Made by a program: the position numbers and the translations under genes. From contig JAILDS010000233.1 of assembly GCA_024689165.1 (NCBI GenBank), positions 1 to 8,176 of the forward strand: 8,176 bases of DNA, read 5' to 3'. Shown one piece after another: positions 1 to 7,122 of the stretch; the stretch's first letter is position 1; the number at the start of each line of letters is the position of its first letter. The notes under the pieces are model-generated. The model saw nothing but the letters and a program-made list of their open reading frames with translations, searched no databases and was not told the DNA's origin. The DNA comes from Clostridia bacterium. GTDB lineage: Bacteria; Bacillota; Clostridia; Oscillospirales; Acutalibacteraceae.

Positions 1-520
1 CCTCGCCGTTGGCGGCGTGGTAGTAGTTGACCACAGGGTAGCGCGTGGTCGCGAGGACCTCGTTCGCGGGGTCGACGTGGACGTAATACTGTTCCGTACA
101 GACCTCGAAGTCGTTTATGCCCTCGACCAGCGGGGAGGAGCCTCTTTTTATGTTTACGCGGTATTTCGTGCCGTCGCCTCCGGGGTGAGACACCCACTGG
201 CCGCCGGTCATGAACTGCCACTCGGTGTCCTGCCGGAAGGAGTCGCACATGCCTCCGTGGCAGCCCGCGAGGCCCACGCCGTACTTGCCGACGGCCTCCG
301 CCGCGGCTCCGGACTGTTCGCCGGTGATGGAACCCATCGTCCACACCGGGACGAGCAGGTCGAGCTCGTTGAGCTCATCCCTTCTGTCAGCCATGACCTG
401 AAGCGTGTCGAAGATCTCGACCTCGAAGCCCTCGCCGCGCAGCAGCCCGGCGAAGCGCTCGGAGACCGCGACGGGCTCGTGACCGTCCCATCCGCCCTGT
501 ATGATCCATGCTTTTTTCAT
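1..520 (-). CDS. ThuA-like domain protein, 3' end outside window (partial)
   Basis: Reading the minus strand from the ATG at 520 gives 173 uninterrupted codons to the window edge. The protein begins MKKAWIIQGGWDGHEP and carries the family's glycine-rich segment GLAGCHGGMCDSFR at about residues 83-96, followed by WQFMTGGQW (101-109), HPGG (112-115), EQYYVHVDP (143-151) and NEVLATT (153-159). These match the ThuA-like family (PF06283), which has a class I glutamine-amidotransferase-like fold and was named from trehalose utilisation in rhizobia. The precise reaction here is unknown. Family members are usually about 210-250 residues, so perhaps 40-70 residues lie beyond the left edge. There is no signal peptide, so it is probably cytoplasmic. 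A GGAG ribosome binding site sits 6 nt before the ATG (527-530). It lies 111 bp downstream of the DUF4838 gene on the same strand and has a good promoter of its own (579-607). Long plus-strand frames over this stretch resemble nothing known. Confidence 0.9.
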   Translation of the reverse strand, partial: MKKAWIIQGGWDGHEPVAVSERFAGLLRGEGFEVEIFDTLQVMADRRDELNELDLLVPVWTMGSITGEQSGAAAEAVGKYGVGLAGCHGGMCDSFRQDTEWQFMTGGQWVSHPGGDGTKYRVNIKRGSSPLVEGINDFEVCTEQYYVHVDPANEVLATTRYPVVNYYHAANGE

Positions 521-564
521 AAGCTTCTCCTTTTCGGGCCGCAGCGAGGCGGCCGGCAGACGAC

Positions 565-575
565 CTGACTGTCAG
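565..575. promoter_or_regulatory. Perfect palindrome at predicted start site of the ThuA-like gene
   Basis: CTGAC-T-GTCAG is an 11-bp perfect palindrome lying 4 bp downstream of the predicted -10 box, so it covers the expected transcription start. The position suits a repressor operator, but the arms are only 5 bp and no regulator gene is visible in the window. Confidence 0.3.
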
Positions 576-578
576 TAT

Positions 579-607
579 ATTTTACTCCGCCGGTAGGGAA
601 AAGTCAA
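579..607 (-). promoter_or_regulatory. Sigma-70/SigA-type promoter of the ThuA-like gene
   Basis: On the minus strand, TTGACT (607-602) and TAAAAT (584-579) are separated by exactly 17 bp, each with five of six consensus bases. The start of transcription would fall near 572, giving a leader of about 50 nt. Within the leader GGCCGC and GCGGCC (537-554) form a 6-bp stem with a 6-nt loop ending a few bases before the ribosome binding site. The ThuA-like gene can therefore be transcribed independently of the DUF4838 gene upstream. Confidence 0.65.
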
Positions 608-631
608 CGCAGCCGGCAGATCCCGCGCGGA

Positions 632-2971
632 TCACTGTTCTTTTTTTCCGCCGCGTTTTATTCTGAAAAGCGAAACGATCACCGTGACGAGGCACGCGCA
701 GATGACGAGGATCTGGCAGTAGGACGAGACCGTGATCGAAAACACCGGTCTTAATCCGTGATGGATGATGGTGTTTATCAGAAGCACTATGAGCTCGTAC
801 GGCAGTGCGGCGATGAGCAGCGACAGGAAGACCGACAGCGCAAGCTTTTTGCCCTTCGGTACTGCAAAGCCGTTTTTCGCGCAGGCCGCCGTGAAGCAGT
901 AGGCGGCGACGGTCAGCAGCATGCAGGCGTCCGCGAGAGAGTACAGGGGCAGGTTGTCCCAGTCAACGAAAAGCCTGCCGGACCACGCGCCGGTAAAGAC
1001 CGCGACAGGCAGCAGGACGAGCGCGGCGAAGGAATAAGCGGGCTTCTTTTTGATGAGTCCGAGGACGAACGCGAACAGGACGAGGACCGCGAGTACGGAG
1101 AGCTGGGGGATCGTCGCTGCCGGTACCCAGTCCTTGCTGTCGCCGCCGAACCAGTCGTCGGGAGTGGTGAAGAAAGAGGGCTTGACGTCGGAGAATACCG
1201 CGCCCTCGGAAAAGCGGGTTATGCCCATGGCGAGGGTGTCTTCATACAGCTTTTTGTTCTCGGCGTAATCGGATATACCCAAAAAGCTCTTGAATTCGCC
1301 CGTTCTCGCCGATGCCTTATAGTAACGCCAGCTCAGCTCAGCCTTTTTGATACGCGCAGCGGCGTCGGGGGCGTCGGCGGTTTTTTCATAGGCCGAAGCG
1401 AACAGCGCGTCGACCTTCTTCACGTCGTCCTCGGTGACGCCGTGGAGCGAATCGGCCATACCGTAATAGATCTGCAGATGCCCTTCGTCATTGCCGGCGT
1501 GCTCCGTCAGAAAGCTCAGCAGTTCGAGCATTTCTTCCGCCCCGGCGCCGTAGTAAGCCTCGCAGAAGCCCCGTGTCAGCTCTTCCTGGTCTTCCTCGGT
1601 AAGGACGTCTTCCATGTCGCGGGCGAGCAGGTAGGCTCTCAGGTCGTACAGCTCGCTGTCGCACTGCGAGGCGTAGTAGGCGCCCTCCTCATAGATACCG
1701 ACGACGCTGTTCTCGCGGAAGGTGTTGATGTTCTGCCGGATGACCCCGAAGTTCGGGAAGAAGCAAAGAGTCTTGACGAAGTTGGTGACGTAGTCCCAGA
1801 CGTAGAGCCTCTTAGTAAGATTGCTCCAGTCGGAGAGGTCCTTCATGAGCTCGACGTTGATCCTGCAGTCAGGGTCGTCGAGCGTGTGGGCGAAGCAGCA
1901 TTCTATCGTGCACAGACGCACGCAGACGTTGTCTCTCGGCTTTATCCCTGTCGGCGCGTGGCGGGTGTACTGATAGGCGAAGGTGTCTACGACCACGTCG
2001 GGGTAATCCGGCCGCACGGCGTCGGCGATCTGGTTGACGAACCAGATCATGAGCCCGCTCTGCCCGCCGTATTGTTCGGCTATGGCGCTGCAGTTCTCGC
2101 AGACGCAGTAGTTCTGGTTGTCGGCCTGGGTGACGGAAACGATGTTCAGCGCCGCGTCCGGGTCATACTCTCTTTCAAGCGCGTCGAGGACGTCCTTTTT
2201 CGCGCGCTCGACGACTTCCGGATTCGAAAGGCAGAGCTGCGTGGCCTCACGCTTCCCGGCCCTTTCGGTCAGCGCGTAGTACTCCGGGTGAGACTCGAAA
2301 AGCTCGTTTTGCGGAACGATGCCGCCCGTGAGAGAGTGGCAGAACCAGATGTATTTGACCTTGCCGCCGTGTACGGTCTCCAGCGGGCTGTACGTGCCGT
2401 TGAGCCCGTTGGCGAGGGCGAACTCCAGGTCGTGAGGGCTTATCCAGTCGGTGTCCGCGTACTCAAGGGTCGGGTTGTGGCGGTGCGCGTACGGGTAGGG
2501 CGCGGAGATCGTCGCGCTTTCGGGTACCGTCTTCACGTCCGCAGAATAGATATTCACCCCGCACAATTCCCGGAGAAACGCGTAGACGCCGTTGATGACG
2601 CCGCGCGCGCCCAGTCCCTCGATGATGAAGGTCGACGGGTCGGTCTCAAGCCAGATGAGCCCGTATGAGCCGACTTTGGCGCTTGAGATCGAAATGGCGT
2701 CGGACAGCCAGATAACCTTTTCGCTCTCGACGGCGGGAAGCGCCGCGGCGGCGGGAGATACCTCGGGCGTGAAGCCGGTGATCCTTCCGATATAGCCGCT
2801 GAGGGTCTCGGCGGCGAAGCTGACGGACTCCGAGGCGGAGTCGGGAACGACGATCCTGAGCGTTTCGGAAGAGGAGTCGAAGAATATCTTCGTCTCTTCA
2901 GCCGCGAACGCGGATACGCCCAGAGACAGGATGAGGACTGCGGCAAGAAGCACAGAGAGCGTTTTTTTCAT
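632..2971 (-). CDS. Secreted, membrane-anchored DUF4838 protein with C-terminal multi-pass region
   Basis: This 779-residue protein starts with a signal peptide (MKKT, hydrophobic core, AFA-A cleavage near residue 23). Residues about 45-145 resemble the N-terminal domain of alpha-glucuronidase and hexosaminidase-like enzymes (GARGVINGVYAFL at 121-133). Residues about 180-440 resemble DUF4838 (PF16126): NGLNGTYS, QLCLSNP (245-251), SVTQADN (279-285), the cysteine cluster CVCENC (289-294) and the C-terminal run to EEGAYY (428-433). DUF4838 proteins are thought to be glycosidase-related, but no reaction is established that I can name. After a helical region, residues about 620-770 hold roughly five hydrophobic segments and a basic tail (RIKRGGKKEQ), so the enzyme-like part should face outside and be tethered to the membrane. 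The start is supported by GGGAGG (2983-2978) 6 nt before the ATG. It is transcribed divergently from the EamA gene. A cofactor or metal role for the cysteines is only possible. Confidence 0.85.
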   Translation of the reverse strand: MKKTLSVLLAAVLILSLGVSAFAAEETKIFFDSSSETLRIVVPDSASESVSFAAETLSGYIGRITGFTPEVSPAAAALPAVESEKVIWLSDAISISSAKVGSYGLIWLETDPSTFIIEGLGARGVINGVYAFLRELCGVNIYSADVKTVPESATISAPYPYAHRHNPTLEYADTDWISPHDLEFALANGLNGTYSPLETVHGGKVKYIWFCHSLTGGIVPQNELFESHPEYYALTERAGKREATQLCLSNPEVVERAKKDVLDALEREYDPDAALNIVSVTQADNQNYCVCENCSAIAEQYGGQSGLMIWFVNQIADAVRPDYPDVVVDTFAYQYTRHAPTGIKPRDNVCVRLCTIECCFAHTLDDPDCRINVELMKDLSDWSNLTKRLYVWDYVTNFVKTLCFFPNFGVIRQNINTFRENSVVGIYEEGAYYASQCDSELYDLRAYLLARDMEDVLTEEDQEELTRGFCEAYYGAGAEEMLELLSFLTEHAGNDEGHLQIYYGMADSLHGVTEDDVKKVDALFASAYEKTADAPDAAARIKKAELSWRYYKASARTGEFKSFLGISDYAENKKLYEDTLAMGITRFSEGAVFSDVKPSFFTTPDDWFGGDSKDWVPAATIPQLSVLAVLVLFAFVLGLIKKKPAYSFAALVLLPVAVFTGAWSGRLFVDWDNLPLYSLADACMLLTVAAYCFTAACAKNGFAVPKGKKLALSVFLSLLIAALPYELIVLLINTIIHHGLRPVFSITVSSYCQILVICACLVTVIVSLFRIKRGGKKEQ

Positions 2972-3048
2972 GTCGGACCTCCCTTAATATCGGTCGTTTC
3001 TGTCCGGAGCGATTTTCGGCGGAGAACGGGACGAATGAGCGTTTCCGC

Positions 3049-3076
3049 TTGCAAATCCGCGCCGGGAGTATATAAT
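3049..3076 (+). promoter_or_regulatory. Promoter of the EamA-type transporter gene, with palindrome over the start site
   Basis: TTGCAA (3049-3054) and a perfect TATAAT (3071-3076) are 16 bp apart, with a predicted start near 3083 and a leader of about 47 nt. The perfect 10-bp palindrome ATGTGCACAT (3075-3084) overlaps the end of the -10 box and the start site. CGCCGT/ACGGCG (3086-3091 and 3100-3105) forms a 6-bp stem in the leader, ending 10 nt before the ribosome binding site. Confidence 0.6.
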
Positions 3077-3115
3077 GTGCACATGCGCCGTTCTGTTTTA
3101 CGGCGTGGGATCAAC

Positions 3116-3121
3116 GGAGGG
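3116..3121 (+). promoter_or_regulatory. Ribosome binding site that selects the TTG start of the transporter gene
   Basis: GGAGGG lies 8 nt before TTG at 3130. The first in-frame ATG (3145) would be 23 nt away, too far for this site, so TTG is the likely start. Confidence 0.75.
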
Positions 3122-3129
3122 ATCACGGT

Positions 3130-3981
3130 TTGACGGGTTATCTGATGCTTGCCGCGGCGGACGGGCTGATCGGCTGCCAGTTCCTTTTCAACAGCGGCTT
3201 TATCCGCAGGACGGGCGATTCTTTCAGGAACGCCCTTTGCTTCAACACGCTCAGCTACCTTGCGGCGTGCGTCCTGCTTTTCATCGTCAACGGGTTCCGG
3301 TTCGAGTTCACGCTGTTCACGTTCCTGATGAGCCTCTGGTCGGCGGCAAACGGGCTGGTGCTGACGTTCTGCTCCGCCAAGGCCCTGATGAAGATAGACC
3401 TTTCGCTTTATTCCGTGTTCATGATGCTCGGCGGTATGGCGGTGCCCTTTGCCGGCGGACTGCTGTTTTTCGGGGAGAAGCTGACCCTCGGCAAGGCGCT
3501 GTGCTTCGCAGCGACCGCGGCGGCGCTTTTCCTGACCGTCGGAAAGGGTGAAAAGAAGGGCGGCTGGTACTGGTACGCCGGTCTGTTCACGCTCAACGGC
3601 ATGAACGGGATCATCTCGAAGATATTTACCGACAGCTCCCAGCCCAAGGCCTCCGCGGCGGGCTACTCGCTTCTGACCTCGATAATAATCCTCTGCGTCA
3701 GCGCGGCTGCGCTGTTCATCACCAGACGGCCACGTATAAACGGGCTGAAACGCTCGTTTTATTTCGCCTTCGGGCACGGCGTATGCTCGTCCGGCGCGAA
3801 CCTGCTGATCCTCAAGGCCCTCGTCGGGCTGCCCGCTTCCGCCCAGTACCCGTTCATAACCGGCGGGTCGATGATAGTTTCGACGCTGATAGGCTTTCTG
3901 ACCCCTCAGAAGCCGAACAGGCGCGAGGTCATATCAGTCGTCGTGTCCTTCGCCGGTATCCTCGCCCTGCTGCTGCTGTAG
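3130..3981 (+). CDS. EamA/DMT-superfamily membrane transporter
   Basis: The 283-residue protein is almost entirely hydrophobic, with about ten membrane segments arranged as two similar halves, the normal size and layout of EamA-type drug/metabolite transporters. Each half ends with the family's typical pattern: GGLLFFGEKLTLGKALCF at about 109-126 followed by a long hydrophobic helix, and GFLTPQKPNRREVISVVV at about 255-272 followed by the last helix. A basic loop (TRRPRINGLKRS, 198-209) precedes the later helices. The substrate cannot be told from sequence; the family moves amino acids, nucleosides, sugars or metabolites, in or out. Translation begins at TTG, chosen because GGAGGG sits 8 nt upstream. 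The last 48 bp overlap the end of the convergent GH5 gene, so the C-terminal ILALLLL residues are coded on the strand opposite the GH5 tail. Confidence 0.85.
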   Translation: MTGYLMLAAADGLIGCQFLFNSGFIRRTGDSFRNALCFNTLSYLAACVLLFIVNGFRFEFTLFTFLMSLWSAANGLVLTFCSAKALMKIDLSLYSVFMMLGGMAVPFAGGLLFFGEKLTLGKALCFAATAAALFLTVGKGEKKGGWYWYAGLFTLNGMNGIISKIFTDSSQPKASAAGYSLLTSIIILCVSAAALFITRRPRINGLKRSFYFAFGHGVCSSGANLLILKALVGLPASAQYPFITGGSMIVSTLIGFLTPQKPNRREVISVVVSFAGILALLLL

Positions 3982-5424
3982 AGTCACGCGGATCTCCGAT
4001 CTGCCCTCTTTGCACCGCAGCGACAGGAGCCTACCGTCGAATGAGGATCCTTCGGCGCCCTCGACCTTTTCCGGCGCCGCCGGCAGGTATATGAGCGTCT
4101 CGGACTCTCCGCGGGAGTCGAATACGAGCCGCAGTTCCTTTTTTTCGCAATCGTACGAGTATTCCTTTACCTTGCCGTCGACCGCCTGCGGGTACGGGCG
4201 TTTGATGACGCTTATGACCGGGGAGTCGAAAAAGCCCTCGTAATAGCACCAGTAGGTGTCCGACCAGAGGTAGCCGTCGAACATCCTCAGGGTCTCCTTT
4301 ATGTGCGGCAGCCACTCCGTCCCGTCGGAAAAGCCGCCCCATTCACCTACGAGCACCGGGCAGCCGAGCCTCAGCTGGGTCTTTCTGTGCTCGCGGAAGA
4401 TCGTCCGCACACGCTCGTCGGAGGCATATTTGTAGGCGGGCGTGTCGACCATCAGGTCATAGCCGTGCGGGGTGAACGCCTGGTCCGGCTCTTCGGGTAT
4501 GGGTTGTGTCCCGGACGGTATCGAGCTGTTTGACCAGTAGTCGCCCTCTATGAATATCACGCCGCGCGGGGTGCTTTTTCTTACGGCGTCGCGGCAGGCG
4601 CGCATGAAGGGCGAATAGAACTCGCGGTCGAATTTTTCGAGCAGCTCGTCGCCGCCGGAGGTCGCCTTGCGCAGCAGCCTGCCGGAAAGAAGGTCCATTC
4701 CCTCTCTGCGGGTCTTCTCATTCAGAAGGAGCCTGATCCCCTTTACGGGTTTTATCGAGCGGCTGAAGAGGAGCGCGCCGACCCCGCCGGTGACGATGCG
4801 GCGGAATATCTTCCCGCCGACCGTTCCCGGGAAGGGCTCGTTGAGCACGTCCCAGCCGAGGATGTTCTCATTGCCGCCGAGTTTTTCCGCGAGGTGCGAG
4901 AGCATGTCGCAGTACATGTCGCGCAGCCCGCGGCCGGTCTGGGGAAGGACGGCGTTCGACCAGAAGGCGTCGAAGCAGTTCCAGACGGCTTTATCCAGGA
5001 AGTAGCCCTCGGCCCAGACGGCGACGGGCTTCCTGAATTCCCTGCCGCCCGTCATGCACGCCCACGCCGGGGCGCCGTCGCCCATGCCCCCGTCGGAGCC
5101 GGTGTACAGGTCCTGATGCATGTCCAGGTAGACGTAGGCTCCGGCTTCGGCGAGGCGTTTGACGGTCGCGTCGACGCAGGCGATATAATCGTCGTCGTAA
5201 ACGCCGGGCTGAGGCTCGACCGCGTCCCAGGTTATGCCGAGCCTGACGCAGTTGAAGCCGCAGGCGCGGATCGACTCAAAGATACCTTCGTCCCAGCTGC
5301 GTACGTATTCCCGTTTCCCGTCCTCCCGCATGACGCCCTTGTCGCACAGGTTTATGCCGTGAAAAAAGCGGGTCCTGCCGGAGGGATCGATAAAATCAGT
5401 GCCGCTGCATCTTATAATATCCAT
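3934..5424 (-). CDS. Endoglycoceramidase-like glycoside hydrolase family 5 protein
   Basis: The 496-residue protein has the GH5 (beta/alpha)8 barrel signature. Conserved segments in order: GINL (23-26), the NCVRLGITWDAVEP stretch (58-71), DMHQDLY (101-107) with GDGAPAW (115-121), GWDVLNEPF (190-198) with acid/base Glu196, TPHGYD (318-323), and VGEWGG (359-364) with nucleophile Glu361. DMHQDLY followed by GDGAPAW and a C-terminal beta-type domain (about 408-480, starting RPYPQAVDG) is the pattern of endoglycoceramidases and related subfamilies, which cleave the bond between oligosaccharide and ceramide. Length fits that family. It has no signal peptide, unlike characterised secreted endoglycoceramidases, so it is predicted cytoplasmic, and the substrate could be another beta-glucoside or steryl/lipid glycoside. 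GAGGAG (5439-5434) precedes the ATG by 9 nt. The last 15 residues, LQQQQGEDTGEGHDD, are read from the antisense of the EamA gene. Confidence 0.87.
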   Translation of the reverse strand: MDIIRCSGTDFIDPSGRTRFFHGINLCDKGVMREDGKREYVRSWDEGIFESIRACGFNCVRLGITWDAVEPQPGVYDDDYIACVDATVKRLAEAGAYVYLDMHQDLYTGSDGGMGDGAPAWACMTGGREFRKPVAVWAEGYFLDKAVWNCFDAFWSNAVLPQTGRGLRDMYCDMLSHLAEKLGGNENILGWDVLNEPFPGTVGGKIFRRIVTGGVGALLFSRSIKPVKGIRLLLNEKTRREGMDLLSGRLLRKATSGGDELLEKFDREFYSPFMRACRDAVRKSTPRGVIFIEGDYWSNSSIPSGTQPIPEEPDQAFTPHGYDLMVDTPAYKYASDERVRTIFREHRKTQLRLGCPVLVGEWGGFSDGTEWLPHIKETLRMFDGYLWSDTYWCYYEGFFDSPVISVIKRPYPQAVDGKVKEYSYDCEKKELRLVFDSRGESETLIYLPAAPEKVEGAEGSSFDGRLLSLRCKEGRSEIRVTLQQQQGEDTGEGHDD

Positions 5425-5427
5425 TAT

Positions 5428-5457
5428 TTGATTCTCCTCTCGGAATCATCTTAACAT
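5428..5457 (+). promoter_or_regulatory. Possible promoter of the GH123-like gene
   Basis: TTGATT (5428-5433) and TAACAT (5452-5457) are 18 bp apart in the 65-bp gap between divergent genes. The start would be near 5464, leaving a leader of about 25 nt. The match is moderate and it overlaps the opposing GH5 promoter. Confidence 0.35.
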
Positions 5458-5476
5458 ATCCGTCCGAACAAAGCAA
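5448..5476 (-). promoter_or_regulatory. Possible extended -10 promoter of the GH5 gene
   Basis: On the minus strand, TTGCTT (5476-5471) is 17 bp from TAAGAT (5453-5448), and TGT directly precedes the latter, giving an extended -10 (TGn) element. Transcription would start near 5441, almost at the ribosome binding site, so the leader is very short. It overlaps the candidate promoter for the plus-strand neighbour, so the two genes may compete or be controlled together. Confidence 0.4.
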
Positions 5477-5489
5477 GGGAGGTTTCTGT

Positions 5490-7109
5490 ATGCTTGAAAC
5501 AAGGATCTGCGATTCTCTGCACAAGATCTTTTCCGACGACGCCGTTTTTCCGCCGGAACGGGACGAGCTGCGGCTTTTTTCCGGCGAAAAGGGCAGCCTT
5601 CAGCTCTGCCTGCGCTCCGACCGGGAGCTTGAGCTCTCCGTCGACTGCTCCGGGGCTCTGCCGTGCCGTTTATACGCCGTCCGGGAGGTTTTCGTCTCTC
5701 TTCCCGCCTATGAGGGCGTGAAGAGAAGCACGCTGCTAAGGAAAGAGCCGGGGCTTTTCCCGGACCTTCTGGAGCCGTACAGCGCCCCGCTGCGCGTTTC
5801 GGCGGGCAGGGCGTATGCCCTGTGGGTCGGGGTCGATACCTCGGACGCGCCCGCCGGGACGTACGACATGCTCCTGACCGTTTCGGACGGCTCAGAGACC
5901 GTCGAAAAGCCGTTTACCGTAAAGGTCTCGCCGGTACAACTTCGGAAACAGACCCTTATCCACACGGACTGGTTCCATTCGGACTGCCTTTCGACGTATT
6001 ACGACGCGCCGGTTTTCGGTGAAAAATACTGGCGGATCGTTTCGGCTTATATGAAAAACGCTGGCCGGCACGGCGTCAACTGCATCCTCACTCCGCTTTT
6101 CACGCCCCCGCTCGACACGGAGGTCGGCAGCGAACGGCCGACGGTGCAGCTCGTCGGCGTGAAAAAGACCGAAAACGGCTGGGGATTCGACTTTTCGATG
6201 CTCGAAAAATGGATCTCCTTGGCTCTGGACGCGGGCATAGACCATTTCGAATTCTCGCACTTTTTCACGCAGTGGGGCGCCGTCGCCGCGCCGAAGGTGC
6301 TCGCCGAAACGCCCGAAGGCCTAAGGCGCGTGTTCGGCTGGGAGACGGATTCGCTCTCGCCGGAATACCACGGCTTCCTGCGGTCTTTAGCCTCCGCGCT
6401 GACTGATTTTACCGACAAAAAGGGGATCACGCCGCGCTGCTTCGTCCACTGCTCGGACGAGCCGGGCGGGGAGCACATCAGGCGTTATAAAAAGTGCGCC
6501 GCGCTCGTTCACGACGCGTTCGGGGCGTACAGGCACATAGACGCGCTGTCGGACCCCGTCTACTATGAGCAGGGGATAGTCCCTCTGCCCGTCCCGGCGG
6601 AAAACCATATAGAGCCCTTCGTCGGCAGAGTCCCCTCGCTGTGGACCTATTACTGCTGCGGCCAGCTCGAAAACGAGATGCCCAACCGCTTTGTCGCCAT
6701 TCCGTCGATACGCTGCAGGATACTCGGGACGCTGCTGTACAAATACCGCTGCGAGGGCTTCCTGCACTGGGGCTATAATTTCTGGTATTCCTCGCTGTCA
6801 AGAAAACAGATAGACCCGTTCGCCGACGTTTGCTCGGACGGCGCTTTCCCCGGCGGCGACGCGTTCTGCGTGTACCCCGGCGCGGACGGCGAGCCTCTTT
6901 CCTCACTGCGGCAGAAGGTGTTTTACGACGGGCTTCAGGACATGCGCGCGCTTCAGACCGTCGAGGAAAAGCTCGGCAGGGCCGTGGCGGAGAGGATCAT
7001 ATCCGACAATCTCGGCGAGATCGACTTCGCGCACTATCCCATGGACGCGGAGACCTTCCTGCGCTTCAGGGACGCGCTGTTCGACGCGGCGTCGGAGATC
7101 AGCAGATAG
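5490..7109 (+). CDS. DUF4091 / GH123-like glycoside hydrolase
   Basis: The 539-residue protein has an N-terminal beta-rich region (about 20-150, with DTSDAPAGTYDMLLTV at 116-131) and a C-terminal barrel. The barrel carries HTDWFHSDCL (158-167), FEFSHFFTQWG (253-263), VHCSDEP (319-325), FLHWGYNFW (424-432), DPFADV (442-447), GGDAFCVYPG (455-464) and LRQKVFYDGLQDMRAL (473-488). This is the DUF4091 pattern (PF13320), related to GH123 beta-N-acetylgalactosaminidases. Asp323-Glu324 corresponds to the adjacent acid pair that GH123 enzymes use for substrate-assisted catalysis. The likely activity is removal of a terminal N-acetylhexosamine, but the exact sugar is unproven. No signal peptide is present, so it is predicted intracellular. 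GGGAGG (5477-5482) lies 7 nt before the ATG. It is divergent from the GH5 gene with 65 bp between, suggesting linked control. Confidence 0.87.
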   Translation: MLETRICDSLHKIFSDDAVFPPERDELRLFSGEKGSLQLCLRSDRELELSVDCSGALPCRLYAVREVFVSLPAYEGVKRSTLLRKEPGLFPDLLEPYSAPLRVSAGRAYALWVGVDTSDAPAGTYDMLLTVSDGSETVEKPFTVKVSPVQLRKQTLIHTDWFHSDCLSTYYDAPVFGEKYWRIVSAYMKNAGRHGVNCILTPLFTPPLDTEVGSERPTVQLVGVKKTENGWGFDFSMLEKWISLALDAGIDHFEFSHFFTQWGAVAAPKVLAETPEGLRRVFGWETDSLSPEYHGFLRSLASALTDFTDKKGITPRCFVHCSDEPGGEHIRRYKKCAALVHDAFGAYRHIDALSDPVYYEQGIVPLPVPAENHIEPFVGRVPSLWTYYCCGQLENEMPNRFVAIPSIRCRILGTLLYKYRCEGFLHWGYNFWYSSLSRKQIDPFADVCSDGAFPGGDAFCVYPGADGEPLSSLRQKVFYDGLQDMRALQTVEEKLGRAVAERIISDNLGEIDFAHYPMDAETFLRFRDALFDAASEISR

Positions 7110-7122
7110 CGGATAGCGGATA
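7105..7122 (+). repeat. Short tandem repeat GATAGCG (period 7)
   Basis: GATAGCG occurs twice in a row and then GATA again. The array begins inside the last codons of the GH123-like gene and includes its TAG stop. Only about 2.6 units, so it could be chance. Confidence 0.4.

Noticed and set aside
619..633. Hairpin GATCC-CGCGC-GGATC at the DUF4838 stop codon as a terminator
   Set aside because: The stem is only 5 bp, it overlaps the stop codon and no T run follows on the minus strand.
758..2668. Very long open frame on the plus strand opposite the DUF4838 gene
   Set aside because: It is a by-product of GC-rich codon use. Its protein is rich in Arg, Val and Gly with no recognisable domain, while the minus-strand frame has a signal peptide, ribosome binding site and family motifs.
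2968..3777. 269-codon minus-strand frame opposite the transporter gene
   Set aside because: Low-complexity charged sequence without a domain. The plus strand encodes an obvious membrane protein with a promoter and ribosome binding site.
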